From assembly GCA_021737645.1 (NCBI GenBank), contig JAIPDO010000013.1:18012-82011 (forward strand): a stretch of DNA of 64,000 bases, read 5' to 3'. The notes under the pieces were generated by a model. The model did no database searches. It saw nothing but the letters and a program-made list of their open reading frames with translations, and was not told where the DNA came from. The position numbers were made by a program, and so were the translations under genes. Source of the stretch: Desulfarculaceae bacterium. GTDB lineage: Bacteria; Desulfobacterota; Desulfarculia; Desulfarculales; Desulfarculaceae. This document shows positions 15,350 to 24,998 of the stretch, piece after piece. The stretch's first letter is position 1; each line of letters starts with the position of its first letter.

Positions 15350-17641
15350 CTAATTAGGCGTTCTCCATCCCTTGAAAATTCCCCCGATCTCCCTTTCCAT
15401 CACGGCGTCGACACACTGGTCCAAGGCCAGAGACATCTTGCAGCCCAGCTGCTTCCAGCGCCGGGCCATGGGGTCGAAGGCCGCGTCCAAACTGTCCATG
15501 GTTCCCCCTGTTCGACAGGCGTTTAGGGCAATGGCGTTCATGCGGCGGCACTCCTCTTGCGGGGTAAGACGCCGGGTTTGCTGGGGTGCGGGAGCCTGCT
15601 GCTGCCGAGGCCTCGGGGGCGCGGCCTGGGGCGGGGCGTTGCGCGCGGCCTTGGCGTATATCTTTTCGCCGGCCGGGCGCCAGTAGCAGTTGTTTTGCCG
15701 GGCATAGGCCAGGGCCTTGCCCGCCTCCTGGGTCTGGCGGGCGGCGATGTTGCGGTCAAAGATGATGCCCGCCCGCAGGCACAGCGCCTTGGCGCGCCCC
15801 TTGTCGTACCAGTAGCACCCCCTGGCCTGGGTCAGGATGTTCTTTAGCCCGCTCAGGTTTTGGCTTTTCTGGGCCTGGGGAAAGGCCGCGTCATAGCTCC
15901 GGCTCAAATCGTGACAGTGTAAAAACGCCTGGGCCTTGGCTTGCCAAGCACAACCTTGGGCCTGGGAGGCCAACTGTCCGGCGGCTCGGCGGTCGTTTTT
16001 TTTCAGGGCCTGACTATAGGCCTGGGCCAGCTGCCCACATCGCCGTTTTTTGGCGGCCTGGGCCGGTCCTTTTTTAGATAGGTCGTGCACGCTCAGGGTG
16101 ACCAGGCTTCCCGACTTGGCCGAGGCTCCGGGGCCGGGGCTCTGGCTGGCCACCCGCCCGGCCTGCTCGGGCCGGGGGGCCGGGCCCGCGGAGGTGATCT
16201 TGTATCTTAGGCCCGCCCGGGCCAGGGTCTGGGCCGCCTGCTCGGCGTTCATTCCGACTAATCGGGGCACCACCCTCTGGGCCTGCAACTGGGCCTGGCC
16301 GGGGCACTTGCGTCGGGTAATGGTGGCCAGGGTGGAGGCGGCCTGCTCCCGGTTGCCCTCGGCGGCGAACTTGGCGTGAGCGGCCCACAGCTTGCGGCAC
16401 AGGGCCAGGGGCAGGCAGGCGCTGTGGTCGTTGTTCCACACCCAGCCCCGCCCCGCGTCGCAGGCGCAAACCGCCCGGCCTTGGGCCTGGTCCCATTGGG
16501 CAAAGGCGTGCTTGGGGCAGTGGGTGGCCAGCAGGGCCTTTTGCCTGCGGTCGGCCTGCCCATAACAGGCCTCCGCTTGTTTGGCGGCGGCCTGGGCCGC
16601 GTCGCGCGCCTGGCGCACCGCGCCCAGGGTCTGGGCCGCGTCCCCGTAGAGCGCGGGTGCGTCCTGGCACTGCCGCCATATTTGCATCACCCCCAGCAAC
16701 TGGGTGTGCCGCTCATCGGCCTGCACCAGGCGTTTGTGCTCCTGGGGTGCGCCGGGCGGCTGTAGCTGTTGGTCCTTCTTTATTAAGAGGGGCTCTTTTT
16801 TAAGGCGGGTGATGGCCGGAGTCAGAATGGCCACGCTTTGGTGGGCGAAATCGGCCTGTACGGAGTCCAGGGTGTCGGGTAGGGGCTTCCCTTGGCGGGA
16901 GCTGTCGTATATCTGCAACACCAGGCCCCGGCCGCCGCCCAGTCTCTGGGCCGTTTCCAGGAGGAGATTGTCCAGCTTAACAAACAGCGCCTCCATCTTT
17001 TCGCGCTGGCCTTGAAAGTAGTAGTAGGCGGTGCCGGTCTTCCCAAAAAACTGGCGGTCTATTTTATCGGCCCTTTGCACCAACTCGTTGGCCCGCTTGC
17101 CCTTGGCGGCCAGGGCGTGCAGCTTGGGCCACTGGCCGCGCAGCCAGTTATGGGATTGTTTGGCCCGCCACATGGACGAGTTCAGCTCCTGATGCAACGC
17201 CGCGGCCTGCTCCAGGGCCTTTTGCAGCTTCATCTGTTCGGCGCTTATGCGGGCCTTGTCCCCGGAGGCGCAGGCTTCTTGGGCCTGTTGGCTGGCCAGG
17301 GAATACAGGGACTTGAGCGGCGCGGCCTGGGCTCTTGCCTGCTTGGCCCAGTGGCGCAGGTCCCGGGCGTGGCCCAAGGCCTGCTTGAACAACTGAGCCT
17401 GGGCCAGGACCAGGGAGGTGAGACGCGCCGCCTCGCTGCGGTCGGCTCGCATGCGCTCCAGGGCGCCCTTGTGCTCGGCCCACTCCCGTCCGCCCGCAAG
17501 GGCCATCATCTGGCCGGTGATGTCGCGCAGGCGGGCCTCATAGGCGCTTCGCGGCCCCCCGGCGGCCAGGGAGGCAAATAGGCAGAGGCATGAAAGCAGG
17601 CAGCAAAGGGCGGTTGAAAGGCGCAGGGCAGGACGCAGCAT
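15350..17641 (-). CDS. Exported PASTA-domain protein with cysteine-bounded helical repeats
   Basis: 763 residues. Signal peptide 1-27 (LSCLCLFASLAAG). Residues 30-390 are Ala/Gln/Lys-rich helices of coiled-coil type. A Cys-rich insert follows (CVCACDAG-like, VCACDAGRGWVWNNDHSAC). One PASTA-like module lies at about 457-525 (PRLVGMNAEQAAQTLARAGL ... VASQSPGPG). Three tandem units then each start with Cys and end 30-34 residues later with Cys-x-Trp: Cys535-564, Cys576-609 and Cys621-652; a fourth, related unit (CRKLWAAHAKF ... RRKC) precedes the PASTA module. Pro-rich linker and a last Cys-containing domain end the protein. Probably periplasmic and disulfide-bonded; role unknown. PASTA modules usually bind peptidoglycan. 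Confidence 0.8.
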   Translation of the reverse strand: MLRPALRLSTALCCLLSCLCLFASLAAGGPRSAYEARLRDITGQMMALAGGREWAEHKGALERMRADRSEAARLTSLVLAQAQLFKQALGHARDLRHWAKQARAQAAPLKSLYSLASQQAQEACASGDKARISAEQMKLQKALEQAAALHQELNSSMWRAKQSHNWLRGQWPKLHALAAKGKRANELVQRADKIDRQFFGKTGTAYYYFQGQREKMEALFVKLDNLLLETAQRLGGGRGLVLQIYDSSRQGKPLPDTLDSVQADFAHQSVAILTPAITRLKKEPLLIKKDQQLQPPGAPQEHKRLVQADERHTQLLGVMQIWRQCQDAPALYGDAAQTLGAVRQARDAAQAAAKQAEACYGQADRRQKALLATHCPKHAFAQWDQAQGRAVCACDAGRGWVWNNDHSACLPLALCRKLWAAHAKFAAEGNREQAASTLATITRRKCPGQAQLQAQRVVPRLVGMNAEQAAQTLARAGLRYKITSAGPAPRPEQAGRVASQSPGPGASAKSGSLVTLSVHDLSKKGPAQAAKKRRCGQLAQAYSQALKKNDRRAAGQLASQAQGCAWQAKAQAFLHCHDLSRSYDAAFPQAQKSQNLSGLKNILTQARGCYWYDKGRAKALCLRAGIIFDRNIAARQTQEAGKALAYARQNNCYWRPAGEKIYAKAARNAPPQAAPPRPRQQQAPAPQQTRRLTPQEECRRMNAIALNACRTGGTMDSLDAAFDPMARRWKQLGCKMSLALDQCVDAVMEREIGGIFKGWRTPN

Positions 17642-17817
17642 GAGCTAGAAACCACTCCCGGCAAGAGAAGCATGGGTGAATCCCATTTTGGCCTGTTTGC
17701 CGCTTCTTAGGCAAGCCGCGAGGCAGGCGGCCTGGAAATTGCCATGGCTATCAGGGGATTAATGGCTTAGACTGAGCTTACCTGCTTAACATAACTCAAA
17801 TTATCTGGAGTTTGATC

Positions 17818-19362
17818 ATGCATTGGCGCCTGCGCAACGGTTTAACCGTCCTGCTGTCCCTGTTGGTGCTTTTCACTCTCTGTCTTTCGCCGGCCCAGGC
17901 CGCGCCCGTCCAGGACGCCTCCCTGGCAAAAACCCTGGCCCGCTTCGAGGCCTACGCCGAGAAAAACCGGCAGGCCTTCGGAGTGCCGGGCATGGCCGTG
18001 GCCGTGGTGGCCGGTGACAAGGTGGTCTACGTCAAGGGCCTGGGCACCACTGCTTTGGAGGGCGGCCGCCCCGTGGACGGCGACACCATCTTCCAGATAG
18101 GTTCCACCTCCAAGGCCTTCACCGCCACCATGGTGGCCATGATGGCCGACCAGAAAAAGCTCTCCTGGGACGACCGGGTGATCGAGCACCTGCCTTCCTT
18201 TTTGATGAAGGACCCCTGGGTCACCCGGGAGTTTCTCATCAAGGACCTGATGGCCCAGCACACCGGCCTGGCCCCCCACGCCGGGGAGCTGGAGGCTTTC
18301 TTCGGCTTCACCCGGGAGCAGATGGTCGCCTCCCTGGCCCACATGAAGCCCGTTACCAGTTTCCGCTCGGCCTTCGCCTACCAAAACATCCCCTTCCTGG
18401 TGGCGGCCAAGATCGTGGGGCGTCACAGCGGGATGGGCTACGGCGAGTTCTTGAAAAAGAAAATATGGCAGCCCCTGGGCATGAGCCGCACCAGCCTGCC
18501 CGAGAGCGGGCTGGCGGTGGGCGACAATGTCACACGCCTGCACCGGCGTGAGAACGGCAAGACGGTGATGTTGGCCCAGGAATGGCCCTACAAGGATTGG
18601 ATCTATGAATTCGGCCCGGCCGGGGGCATCAACTCCTCGGTAAAGGACATGACCCAGTGGCTTCGCCTGCATATCAACCGGGGCGAGGTGGACGGCAAAC
18701 GCCTGGTAAGCGCCGCCAACATGGACTTCATGCACACCCCGGCCACCCCGGCCAAGACCGATTTGGCCAGTGGATTGCTGGCGCAGTATTGCCAGGCCTG
18801 GATCTACGAGCGCCGCGACTCCACCTTTACCACCATCTGGCACAACGGCGACACCACGGTGAACCACGCCATGATCGCCTTCATGCCCGGCAAGAAGGTG
18901 GGCCTGGTTATGCTCAGCAACCTGGGCGGGGTGGACATGCTCGACAACCTGGCCCGTTATTTTTGCGATGTGTATAACGGCCTGGAGCCAAAGGACTATT
19001 GCGGCGACTACCTGGCAAAGCTCAAAAAGGCCGGCGGCGAGAGCGAACTGCCCCCCCGGCCCAAAAACCCTTCGCCGCCCCTGCCCCTGGAGCGCTACGT
19101 GGGCAGCTATCACAATCCCGTCTATAAGGTCGTGAACGTGACTCTGAAAAACGGGGGCCTGGAGATGACCATGGGGCCCGGGAAGGTGCGCATGAAGCTC
19201 ACCCCCTGGGACCGGGACCAGTTTTTGGCCAAGGATGTGGTCGATCCCGTGTTGGTCCAGATGGTCTTGTCTTTTGAACTCGGGCCGGAGGGAAAAATCG
19301 ATTGCCTGCGCGTGATGGACCTGGAGAACGAAGACGGGGGGGTGTTTACCAGGGTTAAATAA
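17818..19362 (+). CDS. Exported serine hydrolase, beta-lactamase class C fold
   Basis: 514 residues from ATG 17818, with CTGGAG seven bases upstream. Signal peptide ending SPAQAA. The catalytic SxxK is in QIGSTSKAFTAT, the second motif Y-x-N in FAYQNIPF, and HNG in IWHNGDT replaces KTG. The last 100 residues match the DUF3471-type C-terminal domain often fused to these hydrolases. The family includes D-aminopeptidases, esterases and penicillin-binding-protein homologues; a true beta-lactamase is unlikely from the domain set. Probably periplasmic. Confidence 0.9.
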   Translation: MHWRLRNGLTVLLSLLVLFTLCLSPAQAAPVQDASLAKTLARFEAYAEKNRQAFGVPGMAVAVVAGDKVVYVKGLGTTALEGGRPVDGDTIFQIGSTSKAFTATMVAMMADQKKLSWDDRVIEHLPSFLMKDPWVTREFLIKDLMAQHTGLAPHAGELEAFFGFTREQMVASLAHMKPVTSFRSAFAYQNIPFLVAAKIVGRHSGMGYGEFLKKKIWQPLGMSRTSLPESGLAVGDNVTRLHRRENGKTVMLAQEWPYKDWIYEFGPAGGINSSVKDMTQWLRLHINRGEVDGKRLVSAANMDFMHTPATPAKTDLASGLLAQYCQAWIYERRDSTFTTIWHNGDTTVNHAMIAFMPGKKVGLVMLSNLGGVDMLDNLARYFCDVYNGLEPKDYCGDYLAKLKKAGGESELPPRPKNPSPPLPLERYVGSYHNPVYKVVNVTLKNGGLEMTMGPGKVRMKLTPWDRDQFLAKDVVDPVLVQMVLSFELGPEGKIDCLRVMDLENEDGGVFTRVK

Positions 19363-19399
19363 GGGCGGACGGCGCTTGGAGGGCGGCCGTTTGTGTCCG

Positions 19400-19570
19400 T
19401 GTTGCGCCTTGCGTTAAAAGTGGTTGTAACGCAATACTAGTAGATAGGAAGATTTCCCATGGGGGGCCGGTAAATAAGACCGGTTGACCACCATGTCCCC
19501 AAAGGTTTGAGCCGCCTGCCGCAACCCAAATGAATTGGGTGAGTCCAGGCCAGGGAAAGGCGGAAAAACA
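19400..19570 (+). other. Structured-looking leader of the hybrid kinase gene
   Basis: The 213-base gap holds several nested hairpins: CCGGT/ACCGG with loop AAATAAG near 19468-19485, AACCCAA/TTGGGT near 19525-19543, and CCGCCT paired with AGGCGG enclosing the latter. I could not match it to a known riboswitch; conserved c-di-GMP and cobalamin core sequences are absent. Confidence 0.3.
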
Positions 19571-19575
19571 CCGCT

Positions 19576-22500
19576 ATGCTTGCACGCCTGAAAGTCTCCA
19601 CCCGTTTGGGTATGGGCTTTGCCGCCGTGCTGATCCTTATGCTTTTAGTGGGCGCCCTGGCCCTTTACCAGATCCACAAGCTGGGCCAAATCAACCATAA
19701 TCTCTATTTACACCCCTTTGCCGTCAGCAACGCCGCCCAGCGCCTCAACACCAATTCCAACCGCATCCAAATGGATCTGGACCAACTGGCCTCGGGACTT
19801 GCCCAGGTAGAGGACGTCCGCTTGTCCGTGGAAACCTTCCGCATTCAGATGGAGAGCGACCTGAGGTTGATGGCCCAGCGCTACCTGGGCGATATGGCTG
19901 ACGTGCGCCGGGTCCAGGATTTGCTGGCGAAGTGGATACCCCTGCAAAATCGTATCTTCGCCCTGGACCGTAACGGCGACTATCCCATGATGGTCACTCT
20001 CACCCGCCTGGACAGCGCCAACCTGGCCCGGCAACTGCGCCGGGGCAGCCGGGTTCTGCGCAACTTCGCCATGGACAAGGCCGGGTATTTCACCGAGGAG
20101 TCCATGCGCGCCCAAAGGCACTACCGCTACGCCCTTATCGGATCCCTGGCGGCTGCCCTGGTGCTGGGCGTTCTGCTTACTTTTTATGTCGCGCGTTCGT
20201 TGCTGGGCTCCCTGCGCCGGGTGGCCTCGGCCAGTGAGTTGGTGGCCAAGGGCATGCCTCCCCAGGCCCTGGAGGACATGCCCGCCGACGCCCTGGGCCG
20301 CCTGGCCGCCAGCCTGCAAAGCATGCTCAGCGGGGTGGTGGGCGAGGGCCGCTCCATAAGGGATAACCTGCCCGCCCATCTGTGGATGGCCGACCGGGAA
20401 ATGACCCTGACCATGATCAATCCGGCGGCGGCTCCTCTGCTGGAGGCCCTGGCGGGCCACCCGGTAAAGGACATATTGGGGCGGCTCAAGGTGGAGCAGG
20501 TGCTCAGGGACCAGGAGGGGCGCAGCGCCTCCCTGGCCATGCAGGCCCTGGAGCAGGGCAAACAGTTCGAAGCCCAGGTCAGCTTCCGGCCCAACGGCAA
20601 AACGCTGCACATGCAGCAGGTCTTGGCCCCGGTGGTGGACCTGGAGGGCAACATAACCGGGGTGATGGGAGTGGGCCTGGACATCACCAGCCGCCTGGAG
20701 ATGGAGCAGGCCCTGGCCGAGAGCGAGGAGCAGTTCCGCCGGGCCATCATGAGCGCCCCCCAGCCCATCATGCTCCACGCCGAGGACGGCCGGGTGATCC
20801 AGCTGAACCGGGCCTGGACCGGCCTGAGCGGCTATTCTTCGGAGCAGATCAAAACCATCGATGATTGGGTTAATCTGGCCTATCCGGGCAAGGCGGCCCA
20901 GGTCAAGAAGAACATCCAGAGGCTCTACGGCCTGGGGAAGTCCACCGACGAGGGCGAGTTCACGGTGCGCACCGCCGGCGGCGGCCGGCGCATATGGCAG
21001 TTTTCCACCGCGCCCCTGGGGCGTCTGCCCGACGGCCGCCATCTGGTCTTGTCCATGGCCGTGGACCTCACCGAGCGCAAGCGGGCCGAGGAGCAGACCA
21101 AGGCCAGCGAGGAGCGTTTCCGCTCCCTGGTCAACAACGTGCCCGGCGTGGTTTATCGCTGCCTGGTGGATCAGCACTGGACCATGGTCTACCTCAGCGA
21201 CGAGGTGGAGGACATCACCGGCTACCCCGCCGATGACTTCCTCGGCAACCAGGTGCGCACCTATGCTTCCATAATCCATCCGGGCGACCGGGAGGCGGTG
21301 GAGCGCCAGGTGTCCCAGGCCCTGAGCGAGAACCGGCCCTTCAGCCTGGAGTACCGCCTGCTGCGCGCCGACGGCAAGGTGGCCTGGATCTTCGAGAAGG
21401 GCTCCCGGGCCCAGAACGGCGGCCAGGAGGGCCGCTGGCTGGATGGGGTGATCCTGGACATAACCGCGGCCAAGCAGGCCGAGCAGGCCAAGGAGCGCAG
21501 CGAGATCCTCTACAGCGCTTTGTTTCACCGGGCGGGAGACGCCATCATAATTATGGAGGCGGGGGGCGAGGCGGTCGGCACCATCATAGCGGCCAACCAG
21601 GCGACTGCGGACATGCACGGCTACGAGCTTTCCGAGCTGGTGGGCATGCACATCAGCCAACTCAACGCCCCCGGGTACAAGCAGGATCTGTATAGGCGCT
21701 TCGAGTCCCTCGATGAGGGCGAGAACTTGAAGTTGGAGCTGCGTCATAAACGCAAGGATGGCGGCATCTTCCCGGTGGAGGTAAGCGCCGGGCTCATCGA
21801 GCTGGACGGCAAGAAATACGTCCTGGGCATGGACCGCGACATCAGCGAGCGCCTGGAGTCTGAAAACGCCCTCAGGGCCAGCGAGGACCGCTTCCGGGAG
21901 CTGTTCAACAACATGGGCAGCGGGGTGGCGATCTACGCCCCCAGCCCGGACGGGTGGAAGTTCCAAATCAAAGAGATGAATCCCGCCGGCCTGCGCATCA
22001 TGGCCAAGCGGCGCGAGGATGTCATCGGCTGCGATGTGGAGGAGGTTTTCCCCGGGGTGGCCCAACTGGGCCTCTTGGAGGTTTTTCGGCGGGTGTGGCG
22101 CACCGGGACGGCCGAGCAACTTCCCCTGAGTGTCTACGAGGACTACCAGATCAACCTATGGGTGGAAAACTATGTCTGCCGCCTGCCCTCGGGCGAGGTG
22201 GTGGCCATCTTCGAAGACGTGACCAAGCGCAAGCAGGCTGAAGTCGAGCGGGCCAAGCTGGAGTCCCAGCTCAGGCAAAGCCAGAAGCTGGAGGCCATCG
22301 GCACCCTGGCCGGAGGCATCGCCCACGACTTCAACAACATCCTCATGGCCATCATGGGCTACGCCGAGCTGGCCCGGGAGGACCTGCCCGAAGCCAGCCC
22401 CTCGGCCGATAGCCTGGAGCAGGTACTCGTGGCCAGCGAGCGGGCCAAAAGTCTGGTGCGCCAGATTCTTTCCTTCAGCCGCCGCGAGGAGCCGGACAAG

Positions 22501-23433
22501 GCTCCCCTGGATGTGGCTTCCGTGGTGGGCGAGGTGTTCACCATGCTCAGGGCTTCCATCCCCACCACGGTGGAGATGCGCCTGGAGGAGCCCCTGGCCC
22601 ACGACCAGGTGCTGGCCGACCCGGTGCAGATTCAGCAGGTGATCATGAACCTGTGCACCAACGCGGCCCAGGCCATGGAGCAAAATGGCGGGGTGCTCCG
22701 GGTGGAGCTTACCCGGGTTGAGCTGGACTCGGAAACCGCCGCCGCCTACGCCCTGCTGGAGGCGGGGTCTTATCTGTGCTTCTCGGTGAGCGACACCGGG
22801 GTGGGCATCAGCCGCGAGGTCAGGAACCGTATCTTCGAGCCGTTTTTCACCACCAAACAGGCCGCCCAGGGCACCGGCATGGGCCTGGCGGTGGCCCACG
22901 GCATCGCGGTGAACCACGGCGGCATGATCACCGTGTACTCAGAGCTGGGCGAGGGCAGCAAGTTCAACGTGTACCTGCCGGTTTACGGCGGGGCCGACCA
23001 ATGGGTCCAGGCGCCTTCGCTGGCTCCTGGCGAGTTCCAGGGCGACGGCGAACGGGTGTTTTTCGTGGATGACGAGCCGGCCCTGGCCGATTTGGGCAAG
23101 CGCATGCTGGGCGGCCTGGGCTATCAGGTTAGTTCCTTCAACAGCCCCGCCGAGGCCCTTGAGGCCTTCTTGGCCGAGCCGGAGGCCTGCGATCTGTTGA
23201 TCACCGACTACACCATGCCCAAGATGACCGGAGTGGAACTGGGCGCGGCGTTTTTAAAGAAGCGCCCGGAGCTTCCGGTGATCGTCTGCACCGGCTTCAA
23301 CAACCAGCTCCGCGAGGACCGGGCCAGGCGTCAGGGCATCAGGTCGGTTCTCTACAAGCCCTTGGCCAGGTTGGACCTGGCCAAGGCGGTGCGCAACGCC
23401 TTGCAGGACGTCCACCAATCCCAGCCCGTCTAA
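19576..23433 (+). CDS. Membrane hybrid sensor histidine kinase with multiple PAS domains
   Basis: 1285 residues. Two transmembrane helices (about 13-32 and 188-208) flank a four-helix periplasmic sensor. A HAMP-like helix follows and then a run of about five PAS/PAC modules (about 255-885; repeated ERKRAEEQ-type linkers). The HisKA box is GTLAGGIAHDFNN with phospho-acceptor His917. The HATPase has DTGVGIS and GTGMGLAVAHGI. A receiver at the C-terminus has VDDEP and Asp1211 in LLITDYTMP, with KPL at the Lys position. It should autophosphorylate and pass phosphate internally to the receiver; the output partner is not obvious nearby. The start ATG has only a weak ribosome binding site. Confidence 0.93.
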   Translation: MLARLKVSTRLGMGFAAVLILMLLVGALALYQIHKLGQINHNLYLHPFAVSNAAQRLNTNSNRIQMDLDQLASGLAQVEDVRLSVETFRIQMESDLRLMAQRYLGDMADVRRVQDLLAKWIPLQNRIFALDRNGDYPMMVTLTRLDSANLARQLRRGSRVLRNFAMDKAGYFTEESMRAQRHYRYALIGSLAAALVLGVLLTFYVARSLLGSLRRVASASELVAKGMPPQALEDMPADALGRLAASLQSMLSGVVGEGRSIRDNLPAHLWMADREMTLTMINPAAAPLLEALAGHPVKDILGRLKVEQVLRDQEGRSASLAMQALEQGKQFEAQVSFRPNGKTLHMQQVLAPVVDLEGNITGVMGVGLDITSRLEMEQALAESEEQFRRAIMSAPQPIMLHAEDGRVIQLNRAWTGLSGYSSEQIKTIDDWVNLAYPGKAAQVKKNIQRLYGLGKSTDEGEFTVRTAGGGRRIWQFSTAPLGRLPDGRHLVLSMAVDLTERKRAEEQTKASEERFRSLVNNVPGVVYRCLVDQHWTMVYLSDEVEDITGYPADDFLGNQVRTYASIIHPGDREAVERQVSQALSENRPFSLEYRLLRADGKVAWIFEKGSRAQNGGQEGRWLDGVILDITAAKQAEQAKERSEILYSALFHRAGDAIIIMEAGGEAVGTIIAANQATADMHGYELSELVGMHISQLNAPGYKQDLYRRFESLDEGENLKLELRHKRKDGGIFPVEVSAGLIELDGKKYVLGMDRDISERLESENALRASEDRFRELFNNMGSGVAIYAPSPDGWKFQIKEMNPAGLRIMAKRREDVIGCDVEEVFPGVAQLGLLEVFRRVWRTGTAEQLPLSVYEDYQINLWVENYVCRLPSGEVVAIFEDVTKRKQAEVERAKLESQLRQSQKLEAIGTLAGGIAHDFNNILMAIMGYAELAREDLPEASPSADSLEQVLVASERAKSLVRQILSFSRREEPDKAPLDVASVVGEVFTMLRASIPTTVEMRLEEPLAHDQVLADPVQIQQVIMNLCTNAAQAMEQNGGVLRVELTRVELDSETAAAYALLEAGSYLCFSVSDTGVGISREVRNRIFEPFFTTKQAAQGTGMGLAVAHGIAVNHGGMITVYSELGEGSKFNVYLPVYGGADQWVQAPSLAPGEFQGDGERVFFVDDEPALADLGKRMLGGLGYQVSSFNSPAEALEAFLAEPEACDLLITDYTMPKMTGVELGAAFLKKRPELPVIVCTGFNNQLREDRARRQGIRSVLYKPLARLDLAKAVRNALQDVHQSQPV

Positions 23434-23559
23434 CCGCCCGCCCCTCACCCTGGCGAGGCTCCAAACTCACTCCGGCGGTTCGGCAACCCCGGTAGACATC
23501 TTGGTTGCCGGGCGTGGGCCTGATATGCTCTAGCAGCGGACCAGAGCAAGGAGCAAGGC

Positions 23560-23949
23560 ATGATCAGCATCAATGTCAAGACCGGCGCCCACTCCCAAGG
23601 GGTGGACATCACCCGCCAAGTGGCCCAGGTGGTCGAGGGAAGCGGGGTGGCCGAAGGTTGGTGCGAGGTGTTCGTGCCCCACACCACCGCGGCGGTGGCG
23701 GTGAACGAGGCGGCGGACCCGGACGTGATCACCGACATCATAAACACCCTGGACAAGCAGGTGCCCTGGCAGGGCGATTACCGCCACGCCGAGGGCAACT
23801 CGGCGGCCCACGTGAAAAGCGTGTTGGTCGGCCCCACGGTGCGCCTGCCGGTGAGCGGAGGCCGCCTGGCCCTGGGAACCTGGCAGGGGGTGTTCTTCAT
23901 GGAGTTCGACGGCCCGCGCAGCCGCAAGGCCTGGGTGGACGTAAGATGA
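23560..23949 (+). CDS. YjbQ-family protein (secondary thiamine-phosphate synthase-like)
   Basis: 129 residues covering the whole UPF0047/YjbQ fold. Conserved blocks VPHTTAAVAVNE, YRHAEGNSAAHVKS and LALGTWQGVFFMEFDGPR are all present, including both His. E. coli YjbQ shows weak thiamine-phosphate synthase activity, but the real role is unsettled. GGAG lies upstream of ATG 23560. The stop overlaps the next start by four bases (ATGA). A divergent paralogue is at 60195. Confidence 0.9.
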   Translation: MISINVKTGAHSQGVDITRQVAQVVEGSGVAEGWCEVFVPHTTAAVAVNEAADPDVITDIINTLDKQVPWQGDYRHAEGNSAAHVKSVLVGPTVRLPVSGGRLALGTWQGVFFMEFDGPRSRKAWVDVR

Positions 23950-24221
23950 GCCAGGCACCCCCCCCGCCCCCGGATAATGACCAGGAGCCGGAGTGGATCG
24001 ACCCGGAGCTGGAGGTCAAGAAGGCCCGCGAGGCCTGGCTGCAACGACACTGGAAAATCGTCACGCCCCTGCTCATCGCGGTGATGCTGGCGGTGTTCAT
24101 TTTGCCCCTGGTGTTCCTGTCCTTTTTGGAGGCCCTGGTCATCCAGATCGCCGGGGCGGGAATCCTCTATATGTTGGGCCGCAAGTTCACCACCGCTTTT
24201 GACAAGCGGCGCATCTTCTAG
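23946..24221 (+). CDS. Small membrane protein
   Basis: 91 residues. A Pro/Glu/Asp-rich N-terminus (MSQAPPPPPDNDQEPEW) is followed by two hydrophobic helices (KIVTPLLIAVMLAVFILPLV and SFLEALVIQIAGAGILYML) and a basic tail. ATG 23946 overlaps the YjbQ stop by four bases, so expression is likely coupled. No family recognised. The longer open frame upstream is a shadow of the YjbQ gene. Confidence 0.72.
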   Translation: MSQAPPPPPDNDQEPEWIDPELEVKKAREAWLQRHWKIVTPLLIAVMLAVFILPLVFLSFLEALVIQIAGAGILYMLGRKFTTAFDKRRIF

Positions 24222-24305
24222 CCCCGCCCGTGGATCAGCCCTTCGCTTGGGCAAGCATCGCGTTATAATAGGGAGCCAGAATCAACCCCAGCACGAGGAG
24301 TCCCC

Positions 24306-24755
24306 ATGCCGCCGATGGCCGCCCGCAGCATCCTGATAGCCCTGTTGAGCGTGTTCACCCTGGCCGCCATGGCCCTGGCCGGGGGCAAGGACGACATAAT
24401 GGCCGGCAACCGGGCCGCCCAGGCCGGGCAGTTCAAAAAGGCGATCACCCTGTACAGCCAGGCCATTGCCTCCAAGCAGCTGACCCCCGCCAACCTGGCC
24501 GTGGCCTACAACAACCGGGGCTCCGCCCGCGACGACCTGGGCCGGACCAAGGTGGCCCTGGCCGACTACGCCCAGGCCATCGCCATCGATCCCGAATACG
24601 CCGAGGCCTATTACAACCGCAGCTACACCTACGAGAAGCTCAGGCAGTGGGACAAGGCCCTGGCCGACGGGTCCAAGGCGGCCGAGCTGCAACCCAACGA
24701 CGATACCTATTTGCAGCGCGAGCATTATCTGCGCAGCAAAGCCAAGGGCAAGTAG
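24306..24755 (+). CDS. Exported TPR protein
   Basis: 149 residues with a signal peptide (1-24, ending AMALAG) and about three tetratricopeptide repeats (GNRAAQAGQFKKAITLYSQA, NNRGSARDDLGRTKVALADY, NRSYTYEKLRQWDKALADG). TPRs bind partner proteins; this one would act in the periplasm. A perfect -10 hexamer TATAAT lies at 24264-24269 without a convincing -35. GAGGAG precedes the ATG. No partner is evident. Confidence 0.85.
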   Translation: MPPMAARSILIALLSVFTLAAMALAGGKDDIMAGNRAAQAGQFKKAITLYSQAIASKQLTPANLAVAYNNRGSARDDLGRTKVALADYAQAIAIDPEYAEAYYNRSYTYEKLRQWDKALADGSKAAELQPNDDTYLQREHYLRSKAKGK

Positions 24756-24773
24756 GCGGCTTCGCCTAAGCGG

Positions 24774-24808
24774 CGGCTTCGCCAGGCGGCGCTATGCTGC
24801 GTTGCGGG
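24774..24808 (+). repeat. Dispersed repeat family C, copy 1
   Basis: GGCTTCGCCAG ... GCTATGCTGCGTTGC. Compare 32224-32260 and 57943-57967. It is preceded by a tandem duplicate of GGCGGCTTCGCC. The 479-base gap 24756-25234 contains no gene, only repeats and the ggt terminator. Confidence 0.6.
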
Positions 24809-24958
24809 CGGTAAATCGGGTCGACAGCCTAGATGCCTCCACACACGGCAAACGCTCCCGCCTAACCCCCTTTGGCCGCCCAAGCCTTGGGTCGCCTTGC
24901 CTGGCACCACCTGGCTGTGCCGCTGAAGAAGGGGTCGTCCCGTTAGTTTCCAGCAATA

Positions 24959-24993
24959 GCGTAGGTTGGGTAGAGCGAAGCGAAACCCAACAA
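24959..24993 (+). repeat. Dispersed repeat family A, copy 3
   Basis: GCGTAGGTTGGGT ... GAAACCCAACAA; GTTGGGT and ACCCAAC form a 7-bp hairpin. Matches 11286-11323 and 11641-11680. Confidence 0.8.
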
Positions 24994-24998
24994 TACCC

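Noticed and set aside
17818..19362. Antibiotic-resistance beta-lactamase
   Set aside because: HNG in place of KTG and a DUF3471-like tail fit generic class C-fold hydrolases; no evidence for drug hydrolysis.
19400..19570. c-di-GMP or cobalamin riboswitch before the hybrid kinase
   Set aside because: The conserved core sequences of these classes are not there.
19708..22119. 803-codon minus-strand open frame opposite the hybrid kinase
   Set aside because: Same antisense artefact; the kinase on the plus strand has all its domains.
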